Of a DNA stretch of 64,000 nucleotides, positions 41,924-50,587 are shown one piece after another. Position numbers and translations under genes: made by a program. The notes below the pieces were generated by a model. It searched no databases. It worked only from the letters and a program-made list of their open reading frames with translations, and was not told where the DNA came from. Position 1 is the first letter of the stretch; every line of letters begins with the position of its first letter. Source of the DNA: Hymenobacter cyanobacteriorum (GTDB lineage Bacteria > Bacteroidota > Bacteroidia > Cytophagales > Hymenobacteraceae); contig NZ_JALBGC010000005.1 of assembly GCF_022631375.1 (NCBI RefSeq), forward strand, positions 1 through 64,000, in the 5' to 3' direction.

Positions 41924-41954
41924 CAAAGGTACTCCTCCCGGCCCCGGCATCAAA
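41924..41954 (-). promoter_or_regulatory. Promoter of the Isc-type ferredoxin gene
   Basis: Minus strand: TTTG (complement of 41951-41954), 19-base spacer, TACCTTTG (complement of 41924-41931). Full consensus match. It overlaps the stop codon of the upstream DUF2520 gene. Confidence 0.75.
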
Positions 41955-42750
41955 GCTGGGCCTGGATGCTGGCCGTGAGCTGCGCATACAGCGCCTGCCA
42001 AGCCGGGTGCGCCGCCAGCGCGGCCTCGTGCGCGGCCAGCGTAGGGGCATCGTGCCGCACAGCCGGCCCGGTTTGCACCGCGAAGGGCGGGTTGGCCAGG
42101 GCCTTGGCCACGGTTTCGCGCACCAGCGGGGCCAGCAGCTCGGCGGGCAGTTCGGCTTCGGCCAGCAGGGCATTGGCAATGCCCAACAGGTGGTTGGTGA
42201 AATTGTTGGCAAACACGGCCGCCACGTGCAGTTTCAGCCGCTGGGCCGAGCTGAGGCGGCGCACATCGCGGCTAAGGCTGCCGGCCAAGGCCAGCAGCGT
42301 GGCCTCGCCAGCCGCATCGGCCGCCTCGATGCACAGCGGCACGGCCGGCCAGTCGATGGCCCGGCCCGCGCTGAACGTTTGCAGCGGGTAGAACACGCCG
42401 CCACGCACGGCCGGCTGCGCCTCAAAAACGGCTAGCGGCAGCGCCCCGGCCAGGTGGGCCACCAGCGCCCCGGCGGGCCAAATGGTGCCGGCCAGCAGCG
42501 GAGCCACGGCGGCATCGGGCACGGCCAGCAGGTACACGTCAGCCGGTGGGAGGGGCGCGGCCAGGGTGGGCAGCACCCGAGTGCCGGGCAACTGGGCGGC
42601 CAGGGCCGTGGCCGCGGCCGGTGTGCGGCCCCACACAAATGCTACCCGATGGCCAGCGGCCACCAGCGCCGGCCCCAGCTGGCTGGCCACCCGGCCGGTG
42701 CCAAACAGGCCGATGCGCAAGCTATTAATTGGTTTAGTAGAACTATGCAA
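41950..42750 (-). CDS. Rossmann-fold/DUF2520 protein, NADP-binding
   Basis: A 266-residue protein. Rossmann motif GLFGTGRVASQLGPAL near residues 14-29, with LAVPDAAVAPLL at the end of the nucleotide-binding half, and a C-terminal helical DUF2520 domain with YPLQTFSAGRAIDW and HVAAVFANNFTNHLL. Related to ProC/6-phosphogluconate dehydrogenase-like folds; substrate unknown. Both candidate starts are TTG (42750 or 42720); the second sits directly before the Rossmann strand. Confidence 0.82.
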   Translation of the reverse strand: MHSSTKPINSLRIGLFGTGRVASQLGPALVAAGHRVAFVWGRTPAAATALAAQLPGTRVLPTLAAPLPPADVYLLAVPDAAVAPLLAGTIWPAGALVAHLAGALPLAVFEAQPAVRGGVFYPLQTFSAGRAIDWPAVPLCIEAADAAGEATLLALAGSLSRDVRRLSSAQRLKLHVAAVFANNFTNHLLGIANALLAEAELPAELLAPLVRETVAKALANPPFAVQTGPAVRHDAPTLAAHEAALAAHPAWQALYAQLTASIQAQL

Positions 42751-42940
42751 AGAAAGAAATTAACTTGGTGAAGGTATGCTGGACAGTGTACTTAATTAAT
42801 CCCGAATCTTTAGCAACTTGTAGGGGCAAAACTACCGCACGAGCCGTCACCCAAGCTCGATTGGATTGTCCAGACTGGTGGTTGGCGTCATTCACTTTTT
42901 CCCCTCACATATTATTCACCCACTTTTACTGTTTAATTTT
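42751..42940. other. Divergent intergenic region
   Basis: About 190 bases between the DUF2520 gene and the type IX cargo gene. No promoter of consensus quality, hairpin or RNA gene recognised. Confidence 0.3.
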
Positions 42941-45754
42941 ATGAAACAAGAGTATACCCGCTCCGGGTTGGTATCGGCCCTGCGGCGCGTGGCGTTGGCG
43001 GCCCTGCTGGTTGGGGGCGCCACCACCGCCCAGGCGCAATTTTTTACCGCGACAAACGTGGTGAACAAAGCCGGGACTTACACCGACCTGGGCACGACGG
43101 GCACGGTCATCTCGACGCCCAACTTCGACGATGCCAACTCGGCCGTGCAGACCCTGCCATTCACGTTCACGTTTGGCGGCACGGCTTTCACCGAGTTTGT
43201 GCTGAATACCAACGGCTTTATCAAGCTGGGCAATGTGGCCCCGGTCGCCCCGTTCTTCTCTACCTATGCCCAGCAGGCCTACACAGGCGGCCCGCTGAAC
43301 ACGACTTCGCAAACCAACCTGATTCTTCCCTTCAACACCGACCTCGAAGGAGGAGCCAGCACGCCCGAATACCGCATGGCCACGACGGGCACGGCGCCCA
43401 ACCGCGTGGTGACGATTCAGTGGAAGAATGTGAGCGACAAGACCCGGGCAGCGGCGGCGGCGGGTGGCACCATCGACAAGCAGCTGGCCAATTTCAGCTT
43501 CCAGGTGAAGCTGTACGAATCGAATAGCGGCGTCGATTTCGTGTACGACGCAGCGGTGCCGTCCGTCAATCCCACCAACGCTTCGTTTGTCGTGGTGGGC
43601 CTGAAAGGCAGCAGCACGGCTACAGCCCGGGTGATTACGGCCGTGAAGCCGTCGAACAATGCTTGGAGCTCCACCACCTTCCAGCAGGGGGTATACGCGT
43701 CGGGTGCCAACGCGCACAACGTACGCAACACGCCTATTGTGGCCGGCGGCGTAACGCTGCCCGATGCAGGCCGCACCTATAGCTTTATCATTCCGACGCC
43801 AACGGACGCTGCAGCTCAGCTTATCTACGGCTACAGCCAGCTGGCTGTGCCCGCTGGGCAGCCCGTTACACTGCGAGGCCTGGTGCGCAACGCCGGCACT
43901 GCCGACCTGACCAACGTGTCGGTGACGCTGAGCGTTTCGGGAGCCAACACGTACACCTCGCCGGCTACGACAGTGGCCACGCTGGCCGTTGGCACAACGG
44001 CGGTGGTGACATTCACCGGCGTGCCGGTGCCCGCTACGGGCAACAATACCGTGACACTGACCGTGGATGTGGCCGGCGATTTGAGCACCTCCAACAACTC
44101 GACCTCGATGGTGATGGTGACCAACCCCACCCTGCTGTCGATTACTACCCCCGGAGCTGGCAGCTCGGGTTTCGTGCTTGCACAGGCTGATGATATTTAT
44201 CGGGGGGTGAAGTACACGCTGAATGCTCCTGCCAGTGTCACGTCGGTTCGAACGATTATTTCCAGCGCTGGCACTACCGCCGGCAGCTCAAAATCGACTG
44301 AGGGCGAATCCCTGTATGCGGTAGTAGTGAATGCTACGACGGGAGCTATTCTGGGGCGCTCGGCTAACTACGTGGTTACGGCCGCCGACATTAACGCGCC
44401 GCACACCTTTGTGCTGACCAGCCCGGTGGCCTTGCCCGCCGGCGATTTTATCGTGGGCATGGTGGGCCTGGCCTCGACGGGAGCCGACCCTTACTTCCCC
44501 TACTACACGCAAAATGAAGACCCCAGCCGGCCTAATGCCTTCTTTGCAGGTACGATTAGCTCGCCCATTGTGCCTGTTGCACTGTTGGACACTGCTCCTG
44601 ACAACACGCTGAAACTGGTGTTTGATGCCGAACTGGTGGCCACGACGGGTTGCCCGGCTCCCACGAGCATTTCGGTAACGGGCACGACGACGACGGCTTC
44701 GGTGGCTTTCACAGGCGCTACCGGCGGCACGGGCTACCAGATTGTGTACGGCCCCACGGGCTTCAACCCGGCTTCGGCGGGTACCACCACGGCTACCTTC
44801 ACCAGCGGCCCCGGCGCCGTAACCGGCCTTACGGCTTCGACCTGCTACGATTTCTACGTGCGCACCGTGTGCGGCACTACGGGCCAGAGCACGGTGGCCG
44901 GCCCCATCAACTTCTGCACGCCGTGCGTAGCGCCCACCATCAGCACTTTCCCCTACGCGCAGAACTTCGACGCGGTGAACACCGGCCAGTCGCTGCCCTG
45001 CGGCATCACGGTGACGGATAGCAACAACGACGGCTTCACCTGGCGCGCCCGTGCAACCGTGGATGCCAGCCTGGCTACGGGCAACATCTCGCGCTCGAAC
45101 CCCAACGCCATGGTGTATTCCTACAACAACGTGGGCCCAACCCCGACCGTGGGGGCCGACGACTGGTTCTTCACCCCGGGCCTGACGCTGAGCAACAGCC
45201 AGCGCTACCGCGTATCGTTCTACTACCGCACCGCCGGCCAGGGCCTGAGCGAGCGCCTCGAAGTGAAGTACGGTGCTGCTGCTACCCCAGCCGGCCAGAC
45301 CACCACGCTCTACACCAATAACAACATCACGGCCACGACTTACCAGCTGGCCAACAACGCGAGCACGCCCGCCGTGGCCGATATCACCCCGGCCAACGGC
45401 ACGTTCTACGTGGGCTTCCACGCCACCAGCCTGGCCAACCAGGGCTTCCTGGCCATCGACGACCTGACCATCACGGCTAGCCCACTGGCTACTTCCGAGG
45501 CGCTGAAACGTGCCGTGAGCGTGTTCCCGAACCCTTCGAACTCGGGCCAGTTCAACCTGGAAATCCACGGCGCCAACACTGCCACGCTGGCCGTGGAAGT
45601 TACCAACCTGCTCGGCCAGCGCGTGTACACGGGCACGGCCAAGGACAACCTCCGCACCGTGGTCGACCTGTCGAACCTCACTTCGGGCATCTACAGCCTG
45701 AAAGTGCGCAACGGCGAGGAGTTCACCATGCAGCAGATTTCGATTGTGAAATAG
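42941..45754 (+). CDS. Large secreted protein with type A sorting domain (type IX secretion substrate)
   Basis: A 937-residue protein. Signal peptide to about residue 32 (GGATTAQAQ). Residues about 33-290 are a beta-rich domain with VVTIQWKNVSDKTR and FVYDAAVPSVNPTNAS; about 305-395 a CARDB-like domain (VTLRGLVRNAGTADLTNVSV); about 570-650 a fibronectin III domain (TGLTASTCYDFYVRTVCG); about 655-850 a MAM/cleaved-adhesin-like domain (SNNDGFTWRA, DDWFFTPGL). The C-terminal domain (VFPNPSNSGQFNLEI to QISIVK) is a classical type A sorting signal. Start at the ATG with the signal peptide. Probably a surface or adhesive protein. Confidence 0.88.
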   Translation: MKQEYTRSGLVSALRRVALAALLVGGATTAQAQFFTATNVVNKAGTYTDLGTTGTVISTPNFDDANSAVQTLPFTFTFGGTAFTEFVLNTNGFIKLGNVAPVAPFFSTYAQQAYTGGPLNTTSQTNLILPFNTDLEGGASTPEYRMATTGTAPNRVVTIQWKNVSDKTRAAAAAGGTIDKQLANFSFQVKLYESNSGVDFVYDAAVPSVNPTNASFVVVGLKGSSTATARVITAVKPSNNAWSSTTFQQGVYASGANAHNVRNTPIVAGGVTLPDAGRTYSFIIPTPTDAAAQLIYGYSQLAVPAGQPVTLRGLVRNAGTADLTNVSVTLSVSGANTYTSPATTVATLAVGTTAVVTFTGVPVPATGNNTVTLTVDVAGDLSTSNNSTSMVMVTNPTLLSITTPGAGSSGFVLAQADDIYRGVKYTLNAPASVTSVRTIISSAGTTAGSSKSTEGESLYAVVVNATTGAILGRSANYVVTAADINAPHTFVLTSPVALPAGDFIVGMVGLASTGADPYFPYYTQNEDPSRPNAFFAGTISSPIVPVALLDTAPDNTLKLVFDAELVATTGCPAPTSISVTGTTTTASVAFTGATGGTGYQIVYGPTGFNPASAGTTTATFTSGPGAVTGLTASTCYDFYVRTVCGTTGQSTVAGPINFCTPCVAPTISTFPYAQNFDAVNTGQSLPCGITVTDSNNDGFTWRARATVDASLATGNISRSNPNAMVYSYNNVGPTPTVGADDWFFTPGLTLSNSQRYRVSFYYRTAGQGLSERLEVKYGAAATPAGQTTTLYTNNNITATTYQLANNASTPAVADITPANGTFYVGFHATSLANQGFLAIDDLTITASPLATSEALKRAVSVFPNPSNSGQFNLEIHGANTATLAVEVTNLLGQRVYTGTAKDNLRTVVDLSNLTSGIYSLKVRNGEEFTMQQISIVK

Positions 45755-45780
45755 GCTGCGGCCTGGTTTCGCTTTCGGCA

Positions 45781-45811
45781 AAAGGGCCGCCCGGTTGGGC
45801 GGCCCTTTTTT
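45781..45811 (+). terminator. Terminator of the secreted-protein gene
   Basis: AAAGGGCCGCCC (45781-45792) and GGGCGGCCCTTTTTT (45797-45811). Confidence 0.92.
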
Positions 45812-45957
45812 GTGGGCGGCTGTGGGCAACTAGTTGTTCGGAGGCGCGGCAAGCCTTCAAACATTGCCGGCAAATGCCTAAGAGGCGGCAGGGCATTGGC
45901 TGGGCCCGGAATGAGGCGGCTGTGGCAGCGGAACCAGCGAGTAGCAGGCCGAAAAAC

Positions 45958-45993
45958 ACAAAAGGCCGCCCCAGTAATAGAGCGGCCTTTTTA
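45958..45993 (-). terminator. Terminator of ccmF
   Basis: AAAAGGCCGC (45960-45969) and GCGGCCTTTT (45982-45991) with T-rich sides, 26 bases after the ccmF stop on the minus strand. The stretch 45812-45957 between the two terminators holds nothing recognised. Confidence 0.8.
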
Positions 45994-46018
45994 TGGGCAA
46001 TACTAGCTTTTTGGCGGC

Positions 46019-48628
46019 TTAGCCGGCGGGCTGGGGGCGCACGGCGCGGCCCGTGGGCCCGGCCACTACCTCCGTTTCGGCGGCGGCCTCGTTGCTGAGC
46101 ACGCCTTTGCCGCCGCGCTGGCGCACGCTCAGGCCAAAGCCGATGGCCATGAGCAGGGTGCCGCTCCAGAGCAGGTTGATGAAGGGTTTTTCCATGGCCT
46201 TGAGGATGACGTAATCCTTCTGGGTGGTGCTCACGTCGAAAGTGAACTTGCCTTTGGCCGGGTCCACGCCCTTGAAGCTGATGCGCACGCCGAGGTCTTC
46301 GGCCTCATCGGGCAGGCTGCCCACCATGCGGTTGCGCACCACAAACACGGGGTGCACGTGGTACTGCCGCTTTTCGCCGTACACAATCATGTCGGCCTGC
46401 AGGGCCAGGTCGCCCTTTTGCAGGTTGAGGCCGGCGGTTTCGTGCGCGGCTTCCACGGCGCGGAATACGGCGAAGTAGTCGTTGAGGAAAATGGTGTCGC
46501 CCACGCTCAGCACCGACTCTTTGGCCTCGCTCCAGGGCTTTTCCTTGCGCGGGTCGAGCACCGAGCTGATGTGCGTGTAGATGTCGTGGCCCCAGAATTT
46601 CTTGATGGCCGGCGAGGCCAGCAGGCCGCCGCCGCTCATCTCGTCGTTTATCTGGGCGCGGGGGTAGAGCACAAACTGCTCGCCCGACTTCTGGTCCTTA
46701 TAATTGATGCGGTAATACGTGTTTTCGGGCAGAATCTCCAGCGTGTCGCCAGTCTGGTAATAGGTCTTGCCTTCCACGGCAATGGGCGCGCGGGCAATGG
46801 CCTTGTAATCGTCGTCGGTGCGGAACAGGAATTGCTTATCGACGTAGCCGGGTACGCCGGGTACCTCAAAATACTGGCCGGTGTAGGTAAGCTGGTAGCC
46901 GTGCATGGGCGCGCTTTCGTTGCGCCACAGCAGCACGTTGTCGCGGTTCAGGTCCTCGCTGAACTCGCGCGAGTACAGCAGGCCCGACACGTTGCGCGAG
47001 ATGATGTTGGAGTAGCCGGCCGAGGCCAAAATGCCCAGCAGCATCAGCGCAATGCCCAGGTGAGCCACCGCGCCGCCCGAGAGGCGCACCCCGCGCCGCA
47101 GCAGCGTGAAAATCATTCCAAAGTTGGCCAGCACGCCAAACAGGCCCGCCAGCGTGAGTACAATGTAGGGCGCCGTGATGGTGAGGCCGTTGTAGCGCAC
47201 CAGCAGCACCGTCAGGGCCGTGCCCAGCAGGGCCAGCAGCGTGGGCCCGGTGAGCGAGTTGATGAGCGTTTCCTTGGTGTTGCGCTGCCACCACATTACC
47301 TGCGCAATGCCCGAAAGCAGGGCGACCAACACGCCCATCCACAGCTGCATTTTGGAGTAGTGGGCAATCTGGTCGGCGGGCAGGGCCACGTTAGTTTTAA
47401 TGCCAATCAGGCCCATAAACGAGTTGTAGACCGGAATGCTGGTGGTGAACAGCACCTGGAACGCGCCCAGGCACAGCACCGTGGCGCCTACAAACACCCA
47501 CAGCTCGGGATTGTAGGCGTTCAACTCCTTGGCTGAAATCGGAATCTCCTTCCAGCGCGAAACGAGCAGGGCCACGGCCAGCACCGTGAAGAAGGCCATG
47601 TAGATGAACAGCTGGCCCGACAGGCCCAAGTCCGTGAACGAGTGCACCGAGGCATTGCCCAGCACACCGCTGCGGGTGAGGAACGTAGCGTAGAGAATGA
47701 GCACAAACGTGGCTACCACCAGCGCAAACGCGGTGCGCAGGCCGGTGCGGCGCTTCTGCCACAGCACCAGGCCGTGCAGCGAGGCCACCAGCACCAGCCA
47801 CGGAATGTACACCGCGTTTTCGACCGGGTCCCAGTTCCAATAGCCGCCGAAGTTCAGGGTTTCGTAGGCCCAATAAGCACCCATGACCACGCCCACGCCC
47901 AGCACGCCGCCGCCGATGAGCGTCCAGGGCAGGGCCGGTTTCACCCAGGCGGTGAGCTCGCGCTTCCAGAGGGCCGCGATGGCGAAGGCAAACGGCACCA
48001 GCGTGAGCGCGAAGCCCAGGAACAGCGTGGGCGGGTGAATCACCATCCAGTAGTTCTGGAGCAAGGCGTTGAGGCCGGTACCGTCCTTGGGCACGAAGTT
48101 GGGGTTCATCTTCCACACCGGCAGGTCTGTCAGGAACTCGCGCAGCAGGATGAACGGGGACGAGCCCACCCGCACGCCGCCCACGACCACGCCGATAATC
48201 ATGCTCACCAGAAACAGCTGCACACCGCTGAACACGGCCATCACCGGCGCTTCCCACTGCTTATTAAAGCGCATGATGCAGAAGCCGATGACCACGTGCC
48301 AGAAAATCCAGAGCAGAAACGAGCCCTCCTGGCCTTCCCAGAAACAAGAAATCATGTACTGCACCGGCAGGTGGTTCGAGCTGTGGCTCCAGGCGTAGTA
48401 GTACTCGTAACGGTGCGCGTGGATGATGTTGAACAGGCACACAATCACCGAAATGATGGCCGCGCCGTGCACAAAAAATGCGCCCCGCGCCAGCCGCAGC
48501 CAGCTGGGGTCTTCCTGGCCCAGCGCCCGGCCCCGCGAGGCCTGGAAATAGCTGTAAGCCGCCACCAGCGCCGCCGCAAAGGCCAGAATAACGCTGAAGT
48601 GGCCAATTTGTCCTACTAATAAGTTCAT
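46019..48628 (-). CDS. ccmF: Cytochrome c haem lyase subunit CcmF
   Basis: An 869-residue multi-pass membrane protein that transfers haem to apocytochrome c in system I maturation. WWD domain: WAYETLNFGGYWNWDPVENA; the flanking His-containing helices include NYWMVIHPPTLFLGF and VASLHGLVLW. The large periplasmic C-terminal part has YYQTGDTLEILPENTYYRI. The ATG at 48628 is chosen. It is the last gene of the ccm locus, separated from ccmE by three other genes. Confidence 0.93.
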   Translation of the reverse strand: MNLLVGQIGHFSVILAFAAALVAAYSYFQASRGRALGQEDPSWLRLARGAFFVHGAAIISVIVCLFNIIHAHRYEYYYAWSHSSNHLPVQYMISCFWEGQEGSFLLWIFWHVVIGFCIMRFNKQWEAPVMAVFSGVQLFLVSMIIGVVVGGVRVGSSPFILLREFLTDLPVWKMNPNFVPKDGTGLNALLQNYWMVIHPPTLFLGFALTLVPFAFAIAALWKRELTAWVKPALPWTLIGGGVLGVGVVMGAYWAYETLNFGGYWNWDPVENAVYIPWLVLVASLHGLVLWQKRRTGLRTAFALVVATFVLILYATFLTRSGVLGNASVHSFTDLGLSGQLFIYMAFFTVLAVALLVSRWKEIPISAKELNAYNPELWVFVGATVLCLGAFQVLFTTSIPVYNSFMGLIGIKTNVALPADQIAHYSKMQLWMGVLVALLSGIAQVMWWQRNTKETLINSLTGPTLLALLGTALTVLLVRYNGLTITAPYIVLTLAGLFGVLANFGMIFTLLRRGVRLSGGAVAHLGIALMLLGILASAGYSNIISRNVSGLLYSREFSEDLNRDNVLLWRNESAPMHGYQLTYTGQYFEVPGVPGYVDKQFLFRTDDDYKAIARAPIAVEGKTYYQTGDTLEILPENTYYRINYKDQKSGEQFVLYPRAQINDEMSGGGLLASPAIKKFWGHDIYTHISSVLDPRKEKPWSEAKESVLSVGDTIFLNDYFAVFRAVEAAHETAGLNLQKGDLALQADMIVYGEKRQYHVHPVFVVRNRMVGSLPDEAEDLGVRISFKGVDPAKGKFTFDVSTTQKDYVILKAMEKPFINLLWSGTLLMAIGFGLSVRQRGGKGVLSNEAAAETEVVAGPTGRAVRPQPAG

Positions 48629-48643
48629 AAGCAACAAGTAAAA

Positions 48644-48976
48644 TCAGGCGGGTACCGTCGGCGCGGGCGCACCGGGGCGCACCACTTCGTAGCGGTCAAG
48701 TATTCTCGGATGGAACGATGCAGGCAGTGTGGCCCAGTCGTGCGCATCCACAAAAATCGGGAGGTTGCTGTCCGTCAGCGCCTCGCGGAAGCGAGCGAGC
48801 AGGCGGTCGGGCAGGGGCATCAGGCCGGGGGCGCGTAGCACCAGGTCGAGGTCGCTGCCTTCGTGCGCGTTGCCGTTCACGCGGCTGCCGTAGGCCCACA
48901 CCGCTACCTCGGCAGGCAGGTGCCAGGCAATGAGCTCGTTCAGCATGGCTACATAACGCGGGTTGAGGTCGAGCAT
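48644..48976 (-). CDS. MNT-type nucleotidyltransferase (MntA-like candidate antitoxin)
   Basis: A 110-residue minimal nucleotidyltransferase: GS at residues 30-31, and SDLDLVL (Asp42 and Asp44) form the active-site motif GSx10DxD. In HepT/MntA toxin-antitoxin pairs, MntA adds AMP to the HEPN toxin to silence it. It lies two bases after the HEPN gene and 15 bases before ccmF. The HI0073/HI0074 type is the same pair under another name. The ATG at 48976 is preferred. Confidence 0.85.
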   Translation of the reverse strand: MLDLNPRYVAMLNELIAWHLPAEVAVWAYGSRVNGNAHEGSDLDLVLRAPGLMPLPDRLLARFREALTDSNLPIFVDAHDWATLPASFHPRILDRYEVVRPGAPAPTVPA

Positions 48977-48978
48977 GG

Positions 48979-49404
48979 TTAGTCGATAGGTTTGCCGTGT
49001 AGCAGTTGCGCCAACGCAGTAGCATCCGTTGCGAAGCGCGGGAGGAAGGTGACTGCAGCCTCCGCAAAGCCGGCTCCGTACTCGTGGGCTGTGCTGTTGC
49101 GGCTGTCGCGGTAAGTCAGCCACCGCTCGGCTTCCAGCGTCGAAAGCAAGCCGAACTGCGCCGCGGCGCGAAATATGTCTTTGTAAACCAATGCTTCGGC
49201 TTGGCGGTGCGAGGCGTAGTAGGGCCGCAGGGCTTTTTTCAGCAGCTTGCCCGCCAGCTCAATAATGACTTCAAACTCTTTTACGCAAGCCGAACGGTAC
49301 AACTCGTAGAGCACCGACCCGGGCACGCTCTGCTGCAATAGCAACAGCGCCTGGTCGAGCGCCTGTGCGCAACGCAGCAGCATAGAAGAGTCGAGAGTTC
49401 GCAT
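48979..49404 (-). CDS. HEPN-domain protein (HepT/HI0074-like candidate toxin)
   Basis: A 141-residue helical protein of the HI0074 (nucleotidyltransferase substrate-binding) family. YRDSRNSTAHEYG contains the HEPN RNase motif R-x4-H (Arg102 to His107). Upstream lies TAAATTTG (49413-49420, minus), a good -7 box, so the pair may have its own promoter and a very short leader. HEPN-first gene order fits HepT/MntA. Confidence 0.85.
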   Translation of the reverse strand: MRTLDSSMLLRCAQALDQALLLLQQSVPGSVLYELYRSACVKEFEVIIELAGKLLKKALRPYYASHRQAEALVYKDIFRAAAQFGLLSTLEAERWLTYRDSRNSTAHEYGAGFAEAAVTFLPRFATDATALAQLLHGKPID

Positions 49405-49412
49405 TGAAAAGG

Positions 49413-49420
49413 CAAATTTA
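49413..49420 (-). promoter_or_regulatory. Candidate -7 box of the HEPN/MNT pair
   Basis: Reads TAAATTTG on the minus strand, nine bases upstream of the HEPN ATG. No -33 TTG at the usual distance. If used, the mRNA would be nearly leaderless. Confidence 0.35.
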
Positions 49421-50587
49421 CGGCCGCGCCGCCGGAGCCGGGAGGTTCAATAACAGCCGGTCGACGAAAAAGTCGCCGCGCGGCGGATGGCAGGTGATTT
49501 CGACGGCAATTTTTTCCAGGCCCGCCTCCTGCCATTTGCGCACGGGCAGCTCGCCCTGGCGTGGGTCGGCGGGCTGGTTGATGAGTTGCCGGGCCAGCAG
49601 CACCCGCCCGCTGGCCGGGTCGGTGATGACCACTGAGAGCCGCGCCTTGGCCGGGTACTTGCGCAGCGGCAGCGTCACCGCATTGCGGTTGGGCACCGTG
49701 CCGGGGAGGGGCATGGCGGCAGCCGTGCCGTAGGCGTACCACCACTGGCGCAACCGGGCTGCGGCTGGGCCGTTGTCGGCGCGCGAAGTCACTACTTGGT
49801 AATCGTAGATGCCGGGCCCGGGTAGGGTATCGATGACGGAATAGCTGGTTTCGGGCCGGCCGTAGGTGTCGCGGCGCACGGGCACGCGGCGCACTTCGGT
49901 GCTGCGGTACTGATGAATTTCGCGGCGCATCACCCGGCAGTCGGGCGCGTTGGCCAGCGAGTCGGGCAACGTCCAGCTCAATTCCACCACGCGGCTGGCG
50001 GTGGGCAGCAGGCGAGTAGGGCTGGGCGGAAAGTAGCTGACGGGCATGCCTGCTGCCGTCCGACTCACCTGCAGCGTGAACTGGCAAAAGTCTTTCAAAT
50101 ACCCATCCACATCCAGCAAATAGGGCTGGCCGGCACGCAGCGAGTCCAGCGTCACAAACACGTCGTCCTGCGTGCCGAGCGAGGTACAACTCAGAATGCG
50201 GTAGGTGGCCGGCTGGCACGGCTGCCCGGTGAGGACGACCAGCTGCACGCCGCGCACGTCGCGGCATTTCTGCCCGCCGATGTTCACGAAGTAGCGTCCC
50301 GAAGCCTTCGGCGTGAACTCAAACCACTGGTCGTTGTGGTACTCAATGCATTTGCCGGTCAGGCGCTCATCCACGCAACTGCGCTGCACGGTGCAGCCGG
50401 TGGTGCTGGAGGTAATGGTTTCCTCCAGTCGCAGCACGCGGCGGTTTTCAATGTTGTCGTTGGCGACCTGGGCCCGGGCGGTTGAAGCACACAATCCGGC
50501 CAGCGTCAATAAAAACAGCACCCGGTTTCCGACGCGACGAAGCGTTGCAGAAACCGGGTGCTGTGGAAGTTGGGTGCTCGCCAACAA
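49418..50587 (-). CDS. Secreted protein of unknown function inside the ccm locus
   Basis: A 389-residue protein. Signal peptide with cleavage near CASTARAQ, after which the mature protein has six or more cysteines in its first half (GCTVQRSC, GKCIEYHNDQWFEFTP, GQKCRD, GQPCQP, LSCTS, FCQF), suggesting disulphides. The segment NDQWFEFTPKASGRYFVNI resembles pre-peptidase/CUB-like beta-sandwiches. A fibronectin-like domain (about 200-290) and a C-terminal beta region follow. Start uncertain: TTG at 50587 lies one base after the ccmE stop, and its first 25 codons overlap the ccmE terminator; a GTG at about 50523 would lie after it. Function unknown. Confidence 0.65.
   Translation of the reverse strand: MLASTQLPQHPVSATLRRVGNRVLFLLTLAGLCASTARAQVANDNIENRRVLRLEETITSSTTGCTVQRSCVDERLTGKCIEYHNDQWFEFTPKASGRYFVNIGGQKCRDVRGVQLVVLTGQPCQPATYRILSCTSLGTQDDVFVTLDSLRAGQPYLLDVDGYLKDFCQFTLQVSRTAAGMPVSYFPPSPTRLLPTASRVVELSWTLPDSLANAPDCRVMRREIHQYRSTEVRRVPVRRDTYGRPETSYSVIDTLPGPGIYDYQVVTSRADNGPAAARLRQWWYAYGTAAAMPLPGTVPNRNAVTLPLRKYPAKARLSVVITDPASGRVLLARQLINQPADPRQGELPVRKWQEAGLEKIAVEITCHPPRGDFFVDRLLLNLPAPAARP
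50511..50563 (-). terminator. Terminator of ccmE
   Basis: CAGCACCCGGTTTC (50516-50529) and GAAACCGGGTGCTG (50550-50563) with T run on the minus strand (50511-50515). It overlaps the 5' end of the next reading frame. Confidence 0.75.

Noticed and set aside
44288..45829. A 513-codon frame antisense to the type IX cargo gene
   Set aside because: The sense strand encodes a protein with signal peptide, known domains and a sorting signal; the antisense product is Arg/Gly/Ala/Val-rich noise.
45812..45957. A small plus-strand frame (45812-46006) after the cargo gene
   Set aside because: It lies between two terminators, overlaps the second, and its product lacks any recognisable feature.
48736..48933. 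Alternative upstream start (49123) for the MNT nucleotidyltransferase
   Set aside because: The extension would lie inside the HEPN coding sequence in a different frame; the ATG at 48976 directly follows the HEPN stop and precedes the conserved domain.
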